A DNA stretch of 64,000 nucleotides from Berberis thunbergii. Lineage: Eukaryota; Streptophyta; Magnoliopsida; Ranunculales; Berberidaceae. Shown here piece by piece: positions 49,186-60,138 of the stretch (within the stretch, counting starts at the first letter, position 1; each line of letters begins with the position of its first letter). The notes under the pieces were generated by a model. That model did no database searches. It worked only from the letters and a program-made list of their open reading frames with translations, and was not told the DNA's origin. The stretch lies in the NCBI GenBank assembly GCA_003290165.1, contig QNQO01001178.1, positions 1-64,000 on the forward strand, given 5' to 3'. The position numbers and the translations under genes are program-made.

Positions 49186-49598
49186 AAATTCAACCTCCCC
49201 TAGTAGGCACCTTAAAGAATCCGAGGAATAAATGTGACTATATATGTAACATTACCCATGTGGTAGGCCATAAAATGGCTCAGGTTTCGTCATCATGAGT
49301 CAGATCGGATACGACGTAACCTAAAAGTTTTTAAGACAAAAAAATCGATATTTGCACTATTTTATGCTTTCAGTTGTGGATCAACTAACGAAGGTTGGTG
49401 TGTGCAATATGCCTAATCCGCTTCAGGTTTTGGGAAAATAAATTTTCTCCAAGTCTACTAGATGCATCTTCTTAAGTGTTGGTGTGAAATTTTAAATAAA
49501 ATCTCGTATGATCTGTTTCATCTTGACTGTTGTTGAAGATGTTACATTGATAAGAGATTGAATAAATGCAGGGATAAAATCTAAAGTGAATTGGATAA

Positions 49599-49864
49599 TG
49601 TTAGAGAATAGAAGTCTACCTATGTTACAACATAGGAAAGTGTCACAGAATAGAAATCTATGTTTGTCACAGAATAGAAAAGTGTTACAGAATGGGTTAG
49701 GTATTGTATTTTGGTTTCCTAAGTTTGGTTAGATTTCCTATTGTATTTTGGTTTCCTAAGTTTGCTAAGTTTCCTATTTCGATTAGGTTATGTCAAAGTT
49801 AGCTCTATATAAGCTTGTATTCTATTCAATAAAAAGAACAATATTTTCAATACAATTCTTTACA
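49599..49864. mobile_element. Solo LTR, 266 bp
   Basis: Starts TGTTAGAGAATAG and ends CAATTCTTTACA, flanked by an exact 5-bp duplication GATAA (49594-49598, 49865-49869). It contains TATA-like CTCTATATAAGC (49803-49814) and a polyadenylation-like CAATAAAAAG 24 bp further on, the expected U3-R order on the plus strand. An internal duplication of TATTGTATTTTGGTTTCCTA is present. Its size and composition suit Ty1/copia or a TRIM; the class is inferred. Confidence 0.85.
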
Positions 49865-50288
49865 GATAAACATTGCTTTCGAGAGGAATTCACGCTTTCA
49901 AAAAGCCAGTCTCTCTCTCTTTCATCCTTTTGATTGTCTCATTTTACACAAGTTTACTCTTAAATCTAGCGTTTAAAGGCATGTTTAAGTACTAAACTGA
50001 AAACTGATTCGCTACACAACCAAATAAACCATTTAACTGTTGCAGATCAACAATGACTTCTCTGATTTGTGAAAATTGATTTTAAGACTTGAAATAACGT
50101 AACACGAACCTTTATGATATTTGACAACACCACCAATCCTATAAAATCAATGATTGAGTTCCTACACTGTCACTGATGTTCGGGAACTGCATGTGCAATA
50201 TGCTTGTATGGTAGTACTGCTTTCACGTGCATAGTCATATACATGTCCTCTGCTTCGAATAATTTGAAAAATGAAGTACATTGCTCTT

Positions 50289-50439
50289 TCTGGGGGGCCG
50301 AGGGAGACATCGCGTGCGAGGGAGGGGTGTAATAACTTATCCCTTTAAAATGTGCGCTATCATTCATCTTGAGGAGGATAGGTGGTTACGCCACCCCTTT
50401 CTTACACAGTCTCCCTCGCCCCCTAGAATTATCGGTCAA
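50289..50439. mobile_element. MULE-type foldback MITE (family A), diverged copy
   Basis: Left TTTCTGGGGGGCCGAGGGAG and right inverse GAGACTGTG...CTCCCTCGCCCCCTAGAA share the family termini. The GC-rich arms flank an AT-rich centre. No clear target duplication. Confidence 0.65.
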
Positions 50440-51056
50440 TTAAGGTTTCAAATTTTCAAATCTGGAGTAAGAATTAAGAAACAATAATAACATCTATCAA
50501 TATAAACATAGAAAATAATGACTTTTGAAACCAATTTACTAGTAATTTTCCCAAACTAATCCTTACAACTTCCTTGAAACTCCCTCGGAACTTGTTCGAA
50601 AAAACAATACAAATTATCTAATCTAAGAAAAATGTAAGTAAATTATGTGACTAATTGACTTTTCCAAAAAAAAAAATCAAAAAGTGTACTGGTCCTGGAA
50701 TAAGTTTTTTTCTCAAGAGATGCTTACTTTGGAGCACTGTCCAAACTCTTGTTGATGACTTTTCGCTTCGATAACAAGCTTATGTTTTACGCATCAAACG
50801 CTATATTTTTCCATTTATTTCAATTATTGTTCTTCGCTAAAAAAAATTTTATTTTGTCACTTTTATTAACCAACCCATGCCATTTTCCTTTCTTCTTCAT
50901 CCATCCATATATATCAAAACCTGCAAAAGTTATAGACCAAATGTGATAATAAACAAACCAAAATGAATCCAAACTCATTAAAGAAGAAGTTTTGCATTAC
51001 ATGATAAATTATATTACATTCCATAAAACAAGGAAACTTTTCATTAAACAAGACTA

Positions 51057-51449
51057 CTAAAGAGTGAGCTTCAAGTCTAAGTTATTATCACCACCTTCTT
51101 GTTCTTGTTCTTCATTTTCTTCCTTCTTCACAATCTCCATATTCGGCGAAACCATAACATGTCGATGATTACTCTTAAACATAACCTGTTCACTAAAATC
51201 AGCCCATTCAAATGAAGGAACCCAACCATTACCATGTTCTTGATCTTCATGATGATGATCAACTATACTACCACCATTTTCAATCTTCTTTATTTTCTTA
51301 TTATTGTTCTTCATGATCATCTCATTTAACTCCATTTTTCGTCGATCCCTCGCCTCTCGAAAGCTTCTTATCAATGCATAGAACTTCTCCACCTTCTCAT
51401 CCTCTTCTACCTCTGAAATTGTTCTCTTCCTTCTTCCCTCACTTTCCAT
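51057..51449 (-). CDS. NIMIN-like NPR1-interacting repressor (intact)
   Basis: A single-exon gene of 130 residues. After a basic RRKRT segment comes EVEEDEKVEKFYALIRSFRE and ARDRRK, the hallmark of NIMIN proteins. VPSFEWADF follows (family FEWEDF box with Glu replaced by Ala), then an acidic C terminus ending NLDLKLTL, an LxLxL EAR motif that recruits TOPLESS-type corepressors. NIMINs bind NPR1 in the nucleus and dampen salicylic-acid defence gene expression. It is the only one of three paralogues here with an unbroken frame. Paired TGACGTCA sites about 200 bp upstream suggest control by TGA bZIP factors. Which Arabidopsis NIMIN it matches best cannot be decided by eye. Confidence 0.88.
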   Translation of the reverse strand: MESEGRRKRTISEVEEDEKVEKFYALIRSFREARDRRKMELNEMIMKNNNKKIKKIENGGSIVDHHHEDQEHGNGWVPSFEWADFSEQVMFKSNHRHVMVSPNMEIVKKEENEEQEQEGGDNNLDLKLTL

Positions 51450-51550
51450 AATTTTTTTGCCTTTGGAATGACCTACTAGAGAGAAGAGCTAATTTATGAA
51501 GACTTGTAGAATTAGTTGATGTTGGGGTCTTCTCTACAAAATAATGGGTG

Positions 51551-51688
51551 TATATAAAGGGGGTCAGCAGAACAAGTCTTATTTATTCTAATTACCAAAC
51601 TACCCTCAACTAATATTCAGTGGGTCTCCTCACGCTTTATACGTTTCTTCAATGACGTCATCAAAAAAAACATAAGCACGTGACGTCA
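51551..51688 (-). promoter_or_regulatory. NIMIN promoter: TATA and paired as-1-like TGACGTCA sites
   Basis: The palindrome TGACGTCA occurs at 51653-51660 and 51681-51688, 28 bp apart. The second overlaps a G-box (CACGTG, 51678-51683). A TATA-like TTTATATA (minus, 51558-51551) lies between them and the start codon at 51449. TGACG pairs are the as-1 type target of TGA factors, which act with NPR1. Confidence 0.65.
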
Positions 51689-51699
51689 CTGTATATTTT

Positions 51700-53178
51700 G
51701 TGCCCTCAGCACGAGCGCGTGAGAGGGGGAGAAGTTTTTGATGTTGGAAGAAATAGTCGTAAGCTGTGATTAGTGAGTGGAAAATGGACACGTGGTTGCT
51801 GATATAATTGGAGTAACTTTTTCAAATTGAAATTAATGAAAAAAATGCAAATTATATTCATTGTAGATTGCGAGATTGGTTACAATTTATCGAGGCCTTC
51901 TCAGGGTATGTTTGGTTAGTCATACGAAATTTATTTATCTTGTTATGCAGATTTTTACGATTTGATTATCTATTTATATACAAAAAATTTATTTTTTATA
52001 AGACTGTTTTCTCTAAGTTTAGCCAGCCTTATTTGTTAGTCATTTTTTGACATTTATTTGGTTTTTAAAATTTTCAAAAATTGAAACTCAAGACAAATTT
52101 GGTCGTTTTCATGATAACCGGGCTCATTGTTAGTTACCTTACACGAAGACAAAAAAAAAAAAAAACAATGGTTCAGTTCAGTTCAATCAATTTTATCGAT
52201 TTGTTAATTTTCTTGGCACACCCGTAACTAATAAATAGTTGAAACCACGAGGTGAATGCATCTTCTTAAAAGCACGCAAGAGGTCAATTACTTGGGTTTA
52301 CTTTTAATCTCTAAACCTATTAGATTGTAGTGGAAAATTTTTCAACAAGGATTCGAGGAAATTTTGTGCATTGATTAATACGTTTCTTTGCATTGCAATT
52401 TTTGTGCATAAAGTCCTGTTACACTTTATCAAAGCTATAAAAATATCAAAAGTTGATTTAAAAATTTTGGATCTAAGTCTACTTAATTCCAAATTGCAGA
52501 GACCTATGTCCTGACTTTTGTATCCTTATAAAGGATTTTGATTCCATTTTCAAGGATTTATTCGTCCTTGGAGAAAATGTTAAACTATACAAAATTACAA
52601 ATTAGCATTTTCAATGTTCAAGATGAGATCGCGGGGCTTCAAATTAAAACAATGTGCATGACGTGATAATTCCGGTTTTCCTACACCGGGTGTGGTTAGG
52701 TTTTTCGATAGATTTGTCCATGATAAAAGTAGCATCAAACTATTGGCAGGCAAATCAATGCTCTGATACCATGTTAAATTGATATTTTTGTTTTACCATA
52801 GATGGCATTTAAGACATGGTGTAGACACTTTAGAAACAGCTTATAAAAGCCAAAATTGATGTAGACAATAGTGCATAATTGATCGGGGTCCATGAATAAT
52901 GAAGGTGAACTCGAGTTGTTTATAATAACCCGGATCAGGTTCATTGCAAAATTTAAAGAATAATTTTTTTTTTGGATTGAACTATTTATCCTGAAGAATA
53001 TGATGCAACTAAAGAGATGGAATCTATAATGGCTATTCTGCCTGCAAAGAAAGAGACGGGCAGTGAGAAATTTCCACTGACGTTCCTGAGTCTCATCAGT
53101 GCTTGGAAAAAATAAATTGTACCTTGTTGTAAGACTAGTTGGAGATATGATATTCGGTATTCTGATTAAATATATTTG
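51700..53178. other. Spacer with a retroelement primer-site remnant
   Basis: GCTCTGATACCA at 52760-52771 is the inverse of TGGTATCAGAGC, the initiator-tRNA-Met primer site, followed by TGTTAAATT as an LTR end would be. No LTR pair or coding remnant was found. Otherwise nothing is supported. Confidence 0.4.
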
Positions 53179-53445
53179 AGGGTGTGTTTGGTTGCATGAA
53201 ATTTTATGTTATAAGAATTTACGAGAAGAACACATAAATTTAAGCTATTTTAAGATCATTCACCGATTCATTATTTGATTTTGTGATCATTGATGAGAAT
53301 AAAAGTCTCATGAATATGAGAATCGCGTTCTTTAATCTCTAAAACATATGATTTCTATGTTTATAAGACTTTTATTTGTATAATTGATCACAAAATTAAA
53401 TAGTAAATTGATAAATAAATATCAAATTAATTTCAAAAATTCTAG
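53179..53445. mobile_element. Degenerate Tourist-like MITE
   Basis: Left end GGGTGTGTTTGGTTGCATGA is intact. The interior keeps ATTTTGTGATCATTGATGAGAA and its inverse TTGATCACAAAATTAAATAG, as in the 25307 copy. The right terminal repeat is lost. Confidence 0.65.
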
Positions 53446-53813
53446 CTGATTTGAGAAATCAACGTATTTTTGTCTCTTTTTAAACACTTTTTCTGAGTGT
53501 GTGTTTAAAAACGTGTGTATTTTCGCTTCAGGCCAAAAAAAAAAAAAAAACTAAACTGATTTTCCAAGCCAACTAGAAGTGCTGAATTAATTTAGATTTA
53601 AGTAATTTCCTCGTCAATTCCAATGACATGCAGACATCGATCAATGTTCCCTATCAAGAAGATAAAGGCCTAAGGGGACTGTATGCATTTTCAGCTTTAG
53701 ATGAGTGATTATACGACACTTTCATGTGACGCCATCAATCAAAGACTAATTGTGTGGTTTTGGTTTATACTGCCCAAAAAGAAAAAGCATGTGAATTTAG
53801 AGTTAAATCAACC

Positions 53814-53859
53814 TTTGATTTTGATTTTGATTTTGATTTTGATTTTGATTTTGATTTTG
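53814..53859. repeat. (TTTTGA)n microsatellite
   Basis: Seven to eight TTTTGA units, interrupted at 53859 by a MITE and resuming for about two units at 54050. Confidence 0.9.
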
Positions 53860-54049
53860 GAGCAATTGTACGTGTCGAGGAAATCAGCGAGGAAATGAGC
53901 GAGGGGAAGAAGGTGGCGGGGTGAGGATCGTTTACTTCTTCCGTGATGCACATACCAAAAAAGGATGACACACATTCTGAGATAAGTGAACGGTCTCCAC
54001 CCCGCCACGTCCCTCCCCTCGCTGATTTCCTCGACACCTAGAATTTCTC
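53860..54049. mobile_element. MULE-type foldback MITE (family A) inserted in a microsatellite
   Basis: 190 bp with 9-bp flanks TTGATTTTG on both sides (53851-53859, 54050-54058). Ends GAGCAATTGTACGTGTCGAGG and the inverse of GAGAAATTCTAGGTGTCGAGG start long GC-rich inverted arms (GAGGGG..GGTGGCGGGGTG). The target lies within the TTTTGA repeat, so the flanks could in part reflect the repeat itself. Confidence 0.82.
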
Positions 54050-54513
54050 TTGATTTTGATTTTTTTTTTTTTTACGTCGGTTGTCAGAGTAAGGAATTTC
54101 ATGATTGCCATCCATTTGTCATTTGTTTTCATTGTCCTTGATGAGTTTGATGCAAATCGGATTTTTCGAGGAAATGGTTCCCTATGAAAAATCAAAATCC
54201 CAAATGTAATGCCCATACTTTTTCCACTGTCATCGTAATTATGTTTGAATATAAAATGTTTTAATTTATTATTTTTGTATTTTAATTAAAATATTATATA
54301 TACGCATATAACAACCTCGTATCTATGTTTGATGTATGACTTTGTATGATGTAAAATTTTTCTATAAGTATAGGATTTGTTGAATAACTTCTAATTTGAA
54401 AATGTATATATTTTTTAAAAAATCTTATTTATTTTGAAAATTTGTATTTTTTAATTATCATTGTTTTCTTACTTTTCAAATCTCGGGATGAAATTCTTTT
54501 GAGGTGTGTATAT

Positions 54514-57500
54514 TGTAATACCCGCCTAATTATACAAATATAAATCATATTTACTTAAATTGTAATGTATTAATTTATAATGTGTAAACTTGTTTTATTT
54601 TAAGTGGTTAAATGAGTAGAAATTGTGTGTACATTTAGCAAAAAATAAAATTAGAAAACCCTAATTAGAGCTTTATAAAAGAGTTGGAAAAAACCTAGCC
54701 TCATTCTTTTCTTTTACACACAAAATAATAAGAGGAACTTACGTAAAAAATTAGGGGAAAGACGTAAAACAAGAATAAGAAGAATAAGAAAAAAAAATGT
54801 TTAACACTGGTGAGTCTTTTTCGTTATCTTTTACTTTTTTAGATTAATCAATTGATTAAGGTTAGAGTTTAATACAAATATAAATTTGAAATATGAAATT
54901 TTTATTGTATTTTCGTATGAATTTGTTGAGTTAAAAGAAAAAAAACATACAACTAGATTTTCATTTAAATCCCATAATAAATACAATTTTGCGCATTCTT
55001 AGTATTTTCAATTGATTGAGACCTTCTAGAGATCAGAATACCTTAAAACTAAATCCGTAGATTCATAACACACGTATGAAAAACATACCATTGGTTTGGA
55101 GTTAATCCAACAGTTAGATCTCCCTTGAGGCAGAAACAAATGTCACTGATTGAATTTTAGAAATCCGTGTATATAAAAGTTTTGGTAGAAATTAGTGAGT
55201 TTTTCTTCATTTCTCTTTTCATATATTTTTGCTTGGAAAATTTTTGTATGTGATATGGATTTTTTATACCTACTAAGCTTGAAAATTATATTTGGGATGA
55301 AGTGGAGTTTGAAAAATCATGATCGGTTGAAATGAGTAATTTGATTTTGATGGGGTTTTGGTTAATTGATGTGCTGGAGCCAATTTACAACTTTATGTTT
55401 GGGGGGAATAACTTTATATTTGTAGAAATCTTGATAGCTTTATTTTATTGTCAGTAAGAATAAAATGTCTTCTTGCTGGAATGAAAAAAATGTAAACAAT
55501 GTTAGAAACATTTTTCAATTATTAGCTTAAACCTATTTGTGTATTCTATCATTCATGATTTGTGCAATTTTTTCTATGTTGGTTTTGATTGGGTTTTTTA
55601 GGGTGTATTGTATCATGCTATATATCAAAATTTTCCTGTTAGAGTCTAGTTGCTAAAGGATTTTACGGTATCACAATCTAAATTTTATGCGAAAAGATAT
55701 AATTGTTTTAGTGACAAGAAGTAAATCTGGACGAATGCTGACAAATGACCTGTTTTGTTTGTAAAATCTGTAATGTTATAGACATTAGTTTCTAAAGGAT
55801 TTTGCGGTATCACAATCTGAATTTTGTGTGAAAATATATACTTGTTTTAGTGACAAGAGGTAAATCTGGACGAATGCTGACAAATGACCTGTTTTGTTTG
55901 TAAATCTGTAATGTTATAGACATAATCAGGGGGTATGCTATATATGGTTGGAAACATCTTTGTGTCTACTTTCTATAGCCCTTAACGGTAGTCAATTTGA
56001 AGTTCTAATGTGAGAATTATGTACATTTGAGTGATGACTTGTCAAGCTGTCTAGTTAGGGCAACTTATTCATTTCAGTATTGTTTGGAGGATTACCAGAC
56101 CATTTGGCGAATAAAACTAAGCTAGTTACAACTGAGTTGGGGGTTGTTTAAATTGATTAGAAAGTCGGAAAGCTTGGAGATGGTTTGACTAGGTTCTGGT
56201 TGGGTAGTGAAACCGTAATTTAATGTTTCGTAGTGTGTGATTTGAATTGTTGCAAAAATCATCTTCCTCAACGCTTCCTTGGGTGTGGAATGGGTAGTGG
56301 AGTTAAAGACTTTGATTGTTCTATGAATGAATTAGTTTGTTTGATTTATTTTCACGGAGTGGTGATGTGTGTAGAAGAATGTCGAAGACTTGATGTTTAT
56401 TTTCTTCAAGTACACTAAATATGTATGGATACAATATTTTGGTATAGAAAATATATAATGATTGTGTGTTGGTTCATAATTTGTATTGTTGTCTTATTAG
56501 CCTGTGGCATCATGTAGAATGAATTGTGCAGTTTGGGTTGAATGTGTTATTACTCATGTCCAGATAGTCAACACTCTTTGTATATTGTCCGAATTATTTT
56601 TCTTTATATAAACACGAATGGAGGCAATGACTACTAAAGATTATGACACTATTACTGATTGTGTAGTTTGGATTGTTATGTAAATTGATTTACTAAGAAG
56701 TATTCTCGTATTAATTGGGTTTGATCCATGTTGTGTTATGAAAAATTTATTTATAAAAAATGTTAGTTTTCGCAAAATAATTGGTTAATATTGTAGTTGA
56801 TTTATTTATGGTTGACAAAGTGTCAGCATAAAAGAGTTTTGAGATTTATTTGATTTTTTAATGCTATTTTTCACAAAACTCCGAAAAAAAAATGTAAAAA
56901 AAAAGAAATTATTTTAGTATACAGACTTGCTTGTATATGCGTGATATAATTTTGGTATGCAGACTTGTTTGCATATCGGGTACGTCGTTCCATGTGAGTT
57001 CGGTAGTATGTGTAGTATTTAGGAAATGTTTGTCATTAATCGAACTTCGGGTGAGATGACATGTTCCTCGATGTGACACCCCACTTGAAACATATACGCT
57101 CCTATTGGTTTCGAAGGCAAATGAGGCACACTTGAGTGAGGTGTGTTTGGCACAAGGAGGATAGTGTGATTGTGAAAAAGAAGCGAGATTTTTGTGTATG
57201 TGCATGATTGCCTTAAAGGAATAAACTAAATGCTCATTTGGCCATTGAATGAGAACTATATGTCTTCCTAAAGTTAGAAAATGTTTTGTTGATATTTTAA
57301 TAATATTCTAATATGACTATGATTTGTACCGTTGCTTGAAAGTAAATTGCATTTACGATGATTGATAACTCATAAATTTTATCCGTTTGTTTTTAACCGA
57401 TTCGTAGTCTACTAACAATTTATGTAGGTCAAACTTACCATATTCAATATTCACTTTGTAAGTGTTGGTAAAATAAATTTATATTTTAAACATGATAAAA

Positions 57501-57919
57501 TTGATTAGTATGTAAAGTTTGTCTCGTTGAGGAACTACAAGACTTTTAAGTGTTATTTTCTTGTTTATGAATTTTTCATGTTAAATCATGTAAATTATTT
57601 TATTTTATAAGGATGAAGATTACTCATACCAACTACCTCGCTGACCCAAATAAGTTTACGCTTTATGGGTACGTTCTTATTGGAACGTAGCCATTTGGCA
57701 TTTCTCAGGTTATAGAGTTTTGGGACGACATCTTTGGCGGTTTATTTTTATGGAGCATCCATTTTCAAAGAGTTACCCGATTAAAAATTTTGTGTATGTT
57801 AATTTTATATAATGTTTTTGTTGTTAAATTTTCACGACTCAAATTTTGGGGAAGCTAATGATCCTAATCCTACGAGAATAAAAGGATTTTTTCTTTTCCA
57901 AAAAAATTGGGGCGTGACA
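54514..57919. mobile_element. Possible large degenerate LTR or non-coding retroelement
   Basis: The block starts TGTAATACCCGCC and ends GGGGCGTGACA, forms often seen at the ends of large Ty3/gypsy LTRs. A TATA-like CTTTATAAAAGAG sits near 54671. No coding domains are recognisable over 3.4 kb and the flanking 5 bp do not match, so the call is tentative. It may be several nested pieces. Confidence 0.3.
55647..55924. repeat. Tandem duplication, ~139-bp period
   Basis: Two copies share CTAAAGGATTTT.CGGTATCAC, GTTTTAGTGACAAGA.GTAA and ATCTGGACGAATGCTGACAA, then GACCTGTTTTGTTTGTAAA, at about 90 percent identity by eye. Confidence 0.85.
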
Positions 57920-57960
57920 CCAAATGAGCCTAGAATGCCTAATCGCATCTCCACCCCACA

Positions 57961-57967
<7 letters not shown>

Positions 57968-57992
<25 letters not shown>
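57968..57992. repeat. Poly-A run (~25 A)
   Basis: A long A run 50 bp after the possible LTR end; it could be a retroposon tail or simple expansion. Confidence 0.6.
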
Positions 57993-58550
57993 CCAGGACA
58001 TTTTTCATTCACATATTTTACCTTTCGATTCAACTCCTGACGTTAATTTGAATGGTAAAGGTTTTAAAAATTGCTAGGTAGTAGGCAAAAGACTAACATG
58101 GCACTAACATCCAGAGGCCTAGTTGGGGGTGTAAGCAAAATTTTTTGGTATTATAATTTATAAAAGTTAAGTATAATAACATATAAATTACTTTCAATTC
58201 AAAAACATGTCCGGCCTGCCTAAATGTTTCCTAGCTAAGCAGCGCCTAGGTGGCCGATTTTTTGAAAAATTATAAGGTGATTTGTGGTGCCTTCATTGGC
58301 TCACACTTCTTTATTCTTAGCATTGAGTGCTATGGGTGTAGATACCCTAAATTTTTTTATGTGAGTTTCAAATATCTACAATTGATACTTCTATTATTTA
58401 TCAAAACAGCCTAAGAAGTGGAATCCAGTATAAAAATGATGCATGCATAGAAAAAGAATGGGCAGGAGAAAGAGAAACTCTATTTACTTTCAGAGTGCAG
58501 TCTTTGCTTGGAAAATTTTGAACTTGTCATGAGAAAATTGATCACCCTAT

Positions 58551-58693
58551 TCGATTCGAAAATGCTAGAAAACTAAATACTTGCAATTAGATGATGAAAT
58601 CTCCAAAGTATGCGTATCTTGAAATTGTAAATATCTTTTATAATGTTATCACATCGTCCTAGTTGCAAAACCTGATTTCCTAACCTCATTCTA
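58551..58693. mobile_element. MULE MITE family B, internally deleted copy
   Basis: AAAATGCTAGAAAAC at the left and CCTGATTTCCTAACCTCATTC at the right match family B ends. Flanks TATTCGATT and TATCCGATA agree at 7 of 9 positions. It is about 50 bp shorter than the 12747 and 59753 copies. Confidence 0.7.
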
Positions 58694-58776
58694 TCCGATA
58701 AGATATTCTATATTCCAATTAAACAACACAAAAGACATTGATGATCATCCATATGCTTAAAACAAGTAGAGAGGAT

Positions 58777-59569
58777 AAGTGGCGGATGTATGTGTTGGAT
58801 AAGGGGGTCAATATTATATTTTTGAAAAATCTCATTAAGTCACTTGTATGTTTTATCTTGTCCCCCTTTAAATTTTTAGATTGTCTCTCTTTATATACAA
58901 TCTTGACTATTACCTCCAGATTATTTTAAAATAAAATGTATTGTTTTTTATTTTTTAAACTCCACATTCACCAATCTCAATCCTACTCCATCTCTTTCTC
59001 TTTTATTTAATTTATTTATCTCATTTTCTAATTCTCATCTATTCACCCACCATCTCTCCTTTTCTTTTTTTAATTTTTCTTTATTTTAATTCCCACCATT
59101 AATTGAGTTGGGGATTGGGGAAAGGAAATTATACATTTCAAAGATTTTTTTTTTATTTCTATCTATTTAATCTCTTTATTTTAGATTAAACAATTATAAA
59201 TTTAAGATTTCAAAAGTTGTTGTTTGTCTGCTTCGTTTGAATTAGCCCAAAAGGAGAAAGCTCTCCATCCAGTCTAGTCCAGAGAATAGACACTACCTAG
59301 GCTACTGCTGCTATTACTACTTAAACTTAGATTGTACTGTTATGTTTGCCTCAACGCCAAAAAGTTAGAAAGAAAGCAGAGGTATGTTTCTCGCCGACTC
59401 TCATCTTATACCACCATGCTTAATTCTGTTTTCTCCAATTCAAAAAGGTAAGTTCTTCATTTGCTAGTTATAGTTGAATTAATCATGCCATGTATATTTG
59501 TCTAGTTGTATAGTAAAATAGTTGTGTATTGTTTGCCCCCCTTTATCTGTAATCCTAAATCCGCCCCTA
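58777..59569. mobile_element. hAT-like element, 793 bp
   Basis: An exact 8-bp duplication GAGAGGAT (58769-58776, 59570-59577) flanks ends AAGTGGCGGATGTATG and the inverse of TAGGGGCGGATTTAGG. The long imperfect terminal repeats include GATAAGGGGG on both sides. No transposase frame; the interior is AT-rich. Confidence 0.85.
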
Positions 59570-59752
59570 GAGAGGATATTGAGGTTTTCTACACCTGTTG
59601 TACCGGTGAACGTCGCCAACTCAAAAGGTTGGAAAGGATATATTCTCATCCTTTAAAAAGATATATTCGCCAGTATATATTTCGCAACTTTTTAACAAAT
59701 TTTACACAACCATACAAAAATAGAAAATGTTCTCTGGGTATAAAGTTAGAAC

Positions 59753-59942
59753 AAAAAATGCTAGAAAATCAGGTTTTTGCAACCATGTTTTGTAATCAGA
59801 TGACGTGTCATGATTTGAAAAGAATGATGAAATCTCCAAAAAATTTATTTGTATCTTGAAGTTGTAAAAAACTCCTCTAACGATGCCACATCATCCTGGT
59901 TGCAAAACATGTTTACAAAACCTAATTTCCTAGCCTCACTCT
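59753..59942. mobile_element. MULE MITE family B, 190 bp
   Basis: Flanks AGTTAGAAC and AGTTAGAAT agree at 8 of 9 positions. It shares GATGACGTGTCATGATTTGA, ACTCCTCTAACGATGCCACA and TTTCCTAGCCTCACTC with the copy at 12747. Confidence 0.8.
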
Positions 59943-60138
59943 AGTTAGAATTAAAGAAACAATTAAGAGATAATCCTTACTAAATTAAGTATCATTAAAT
60001 TCCAAAAACTTGGTACAAAATTAAATTTCATAAAACTGGTTAACAATTCATGAACTCGATTAATCTGAACCATTCGATCAACCCAACTCAACCTTCATGT
60101 GCCTTTCTTGGATCATCAGATGGCCTAACCCAACTCAA

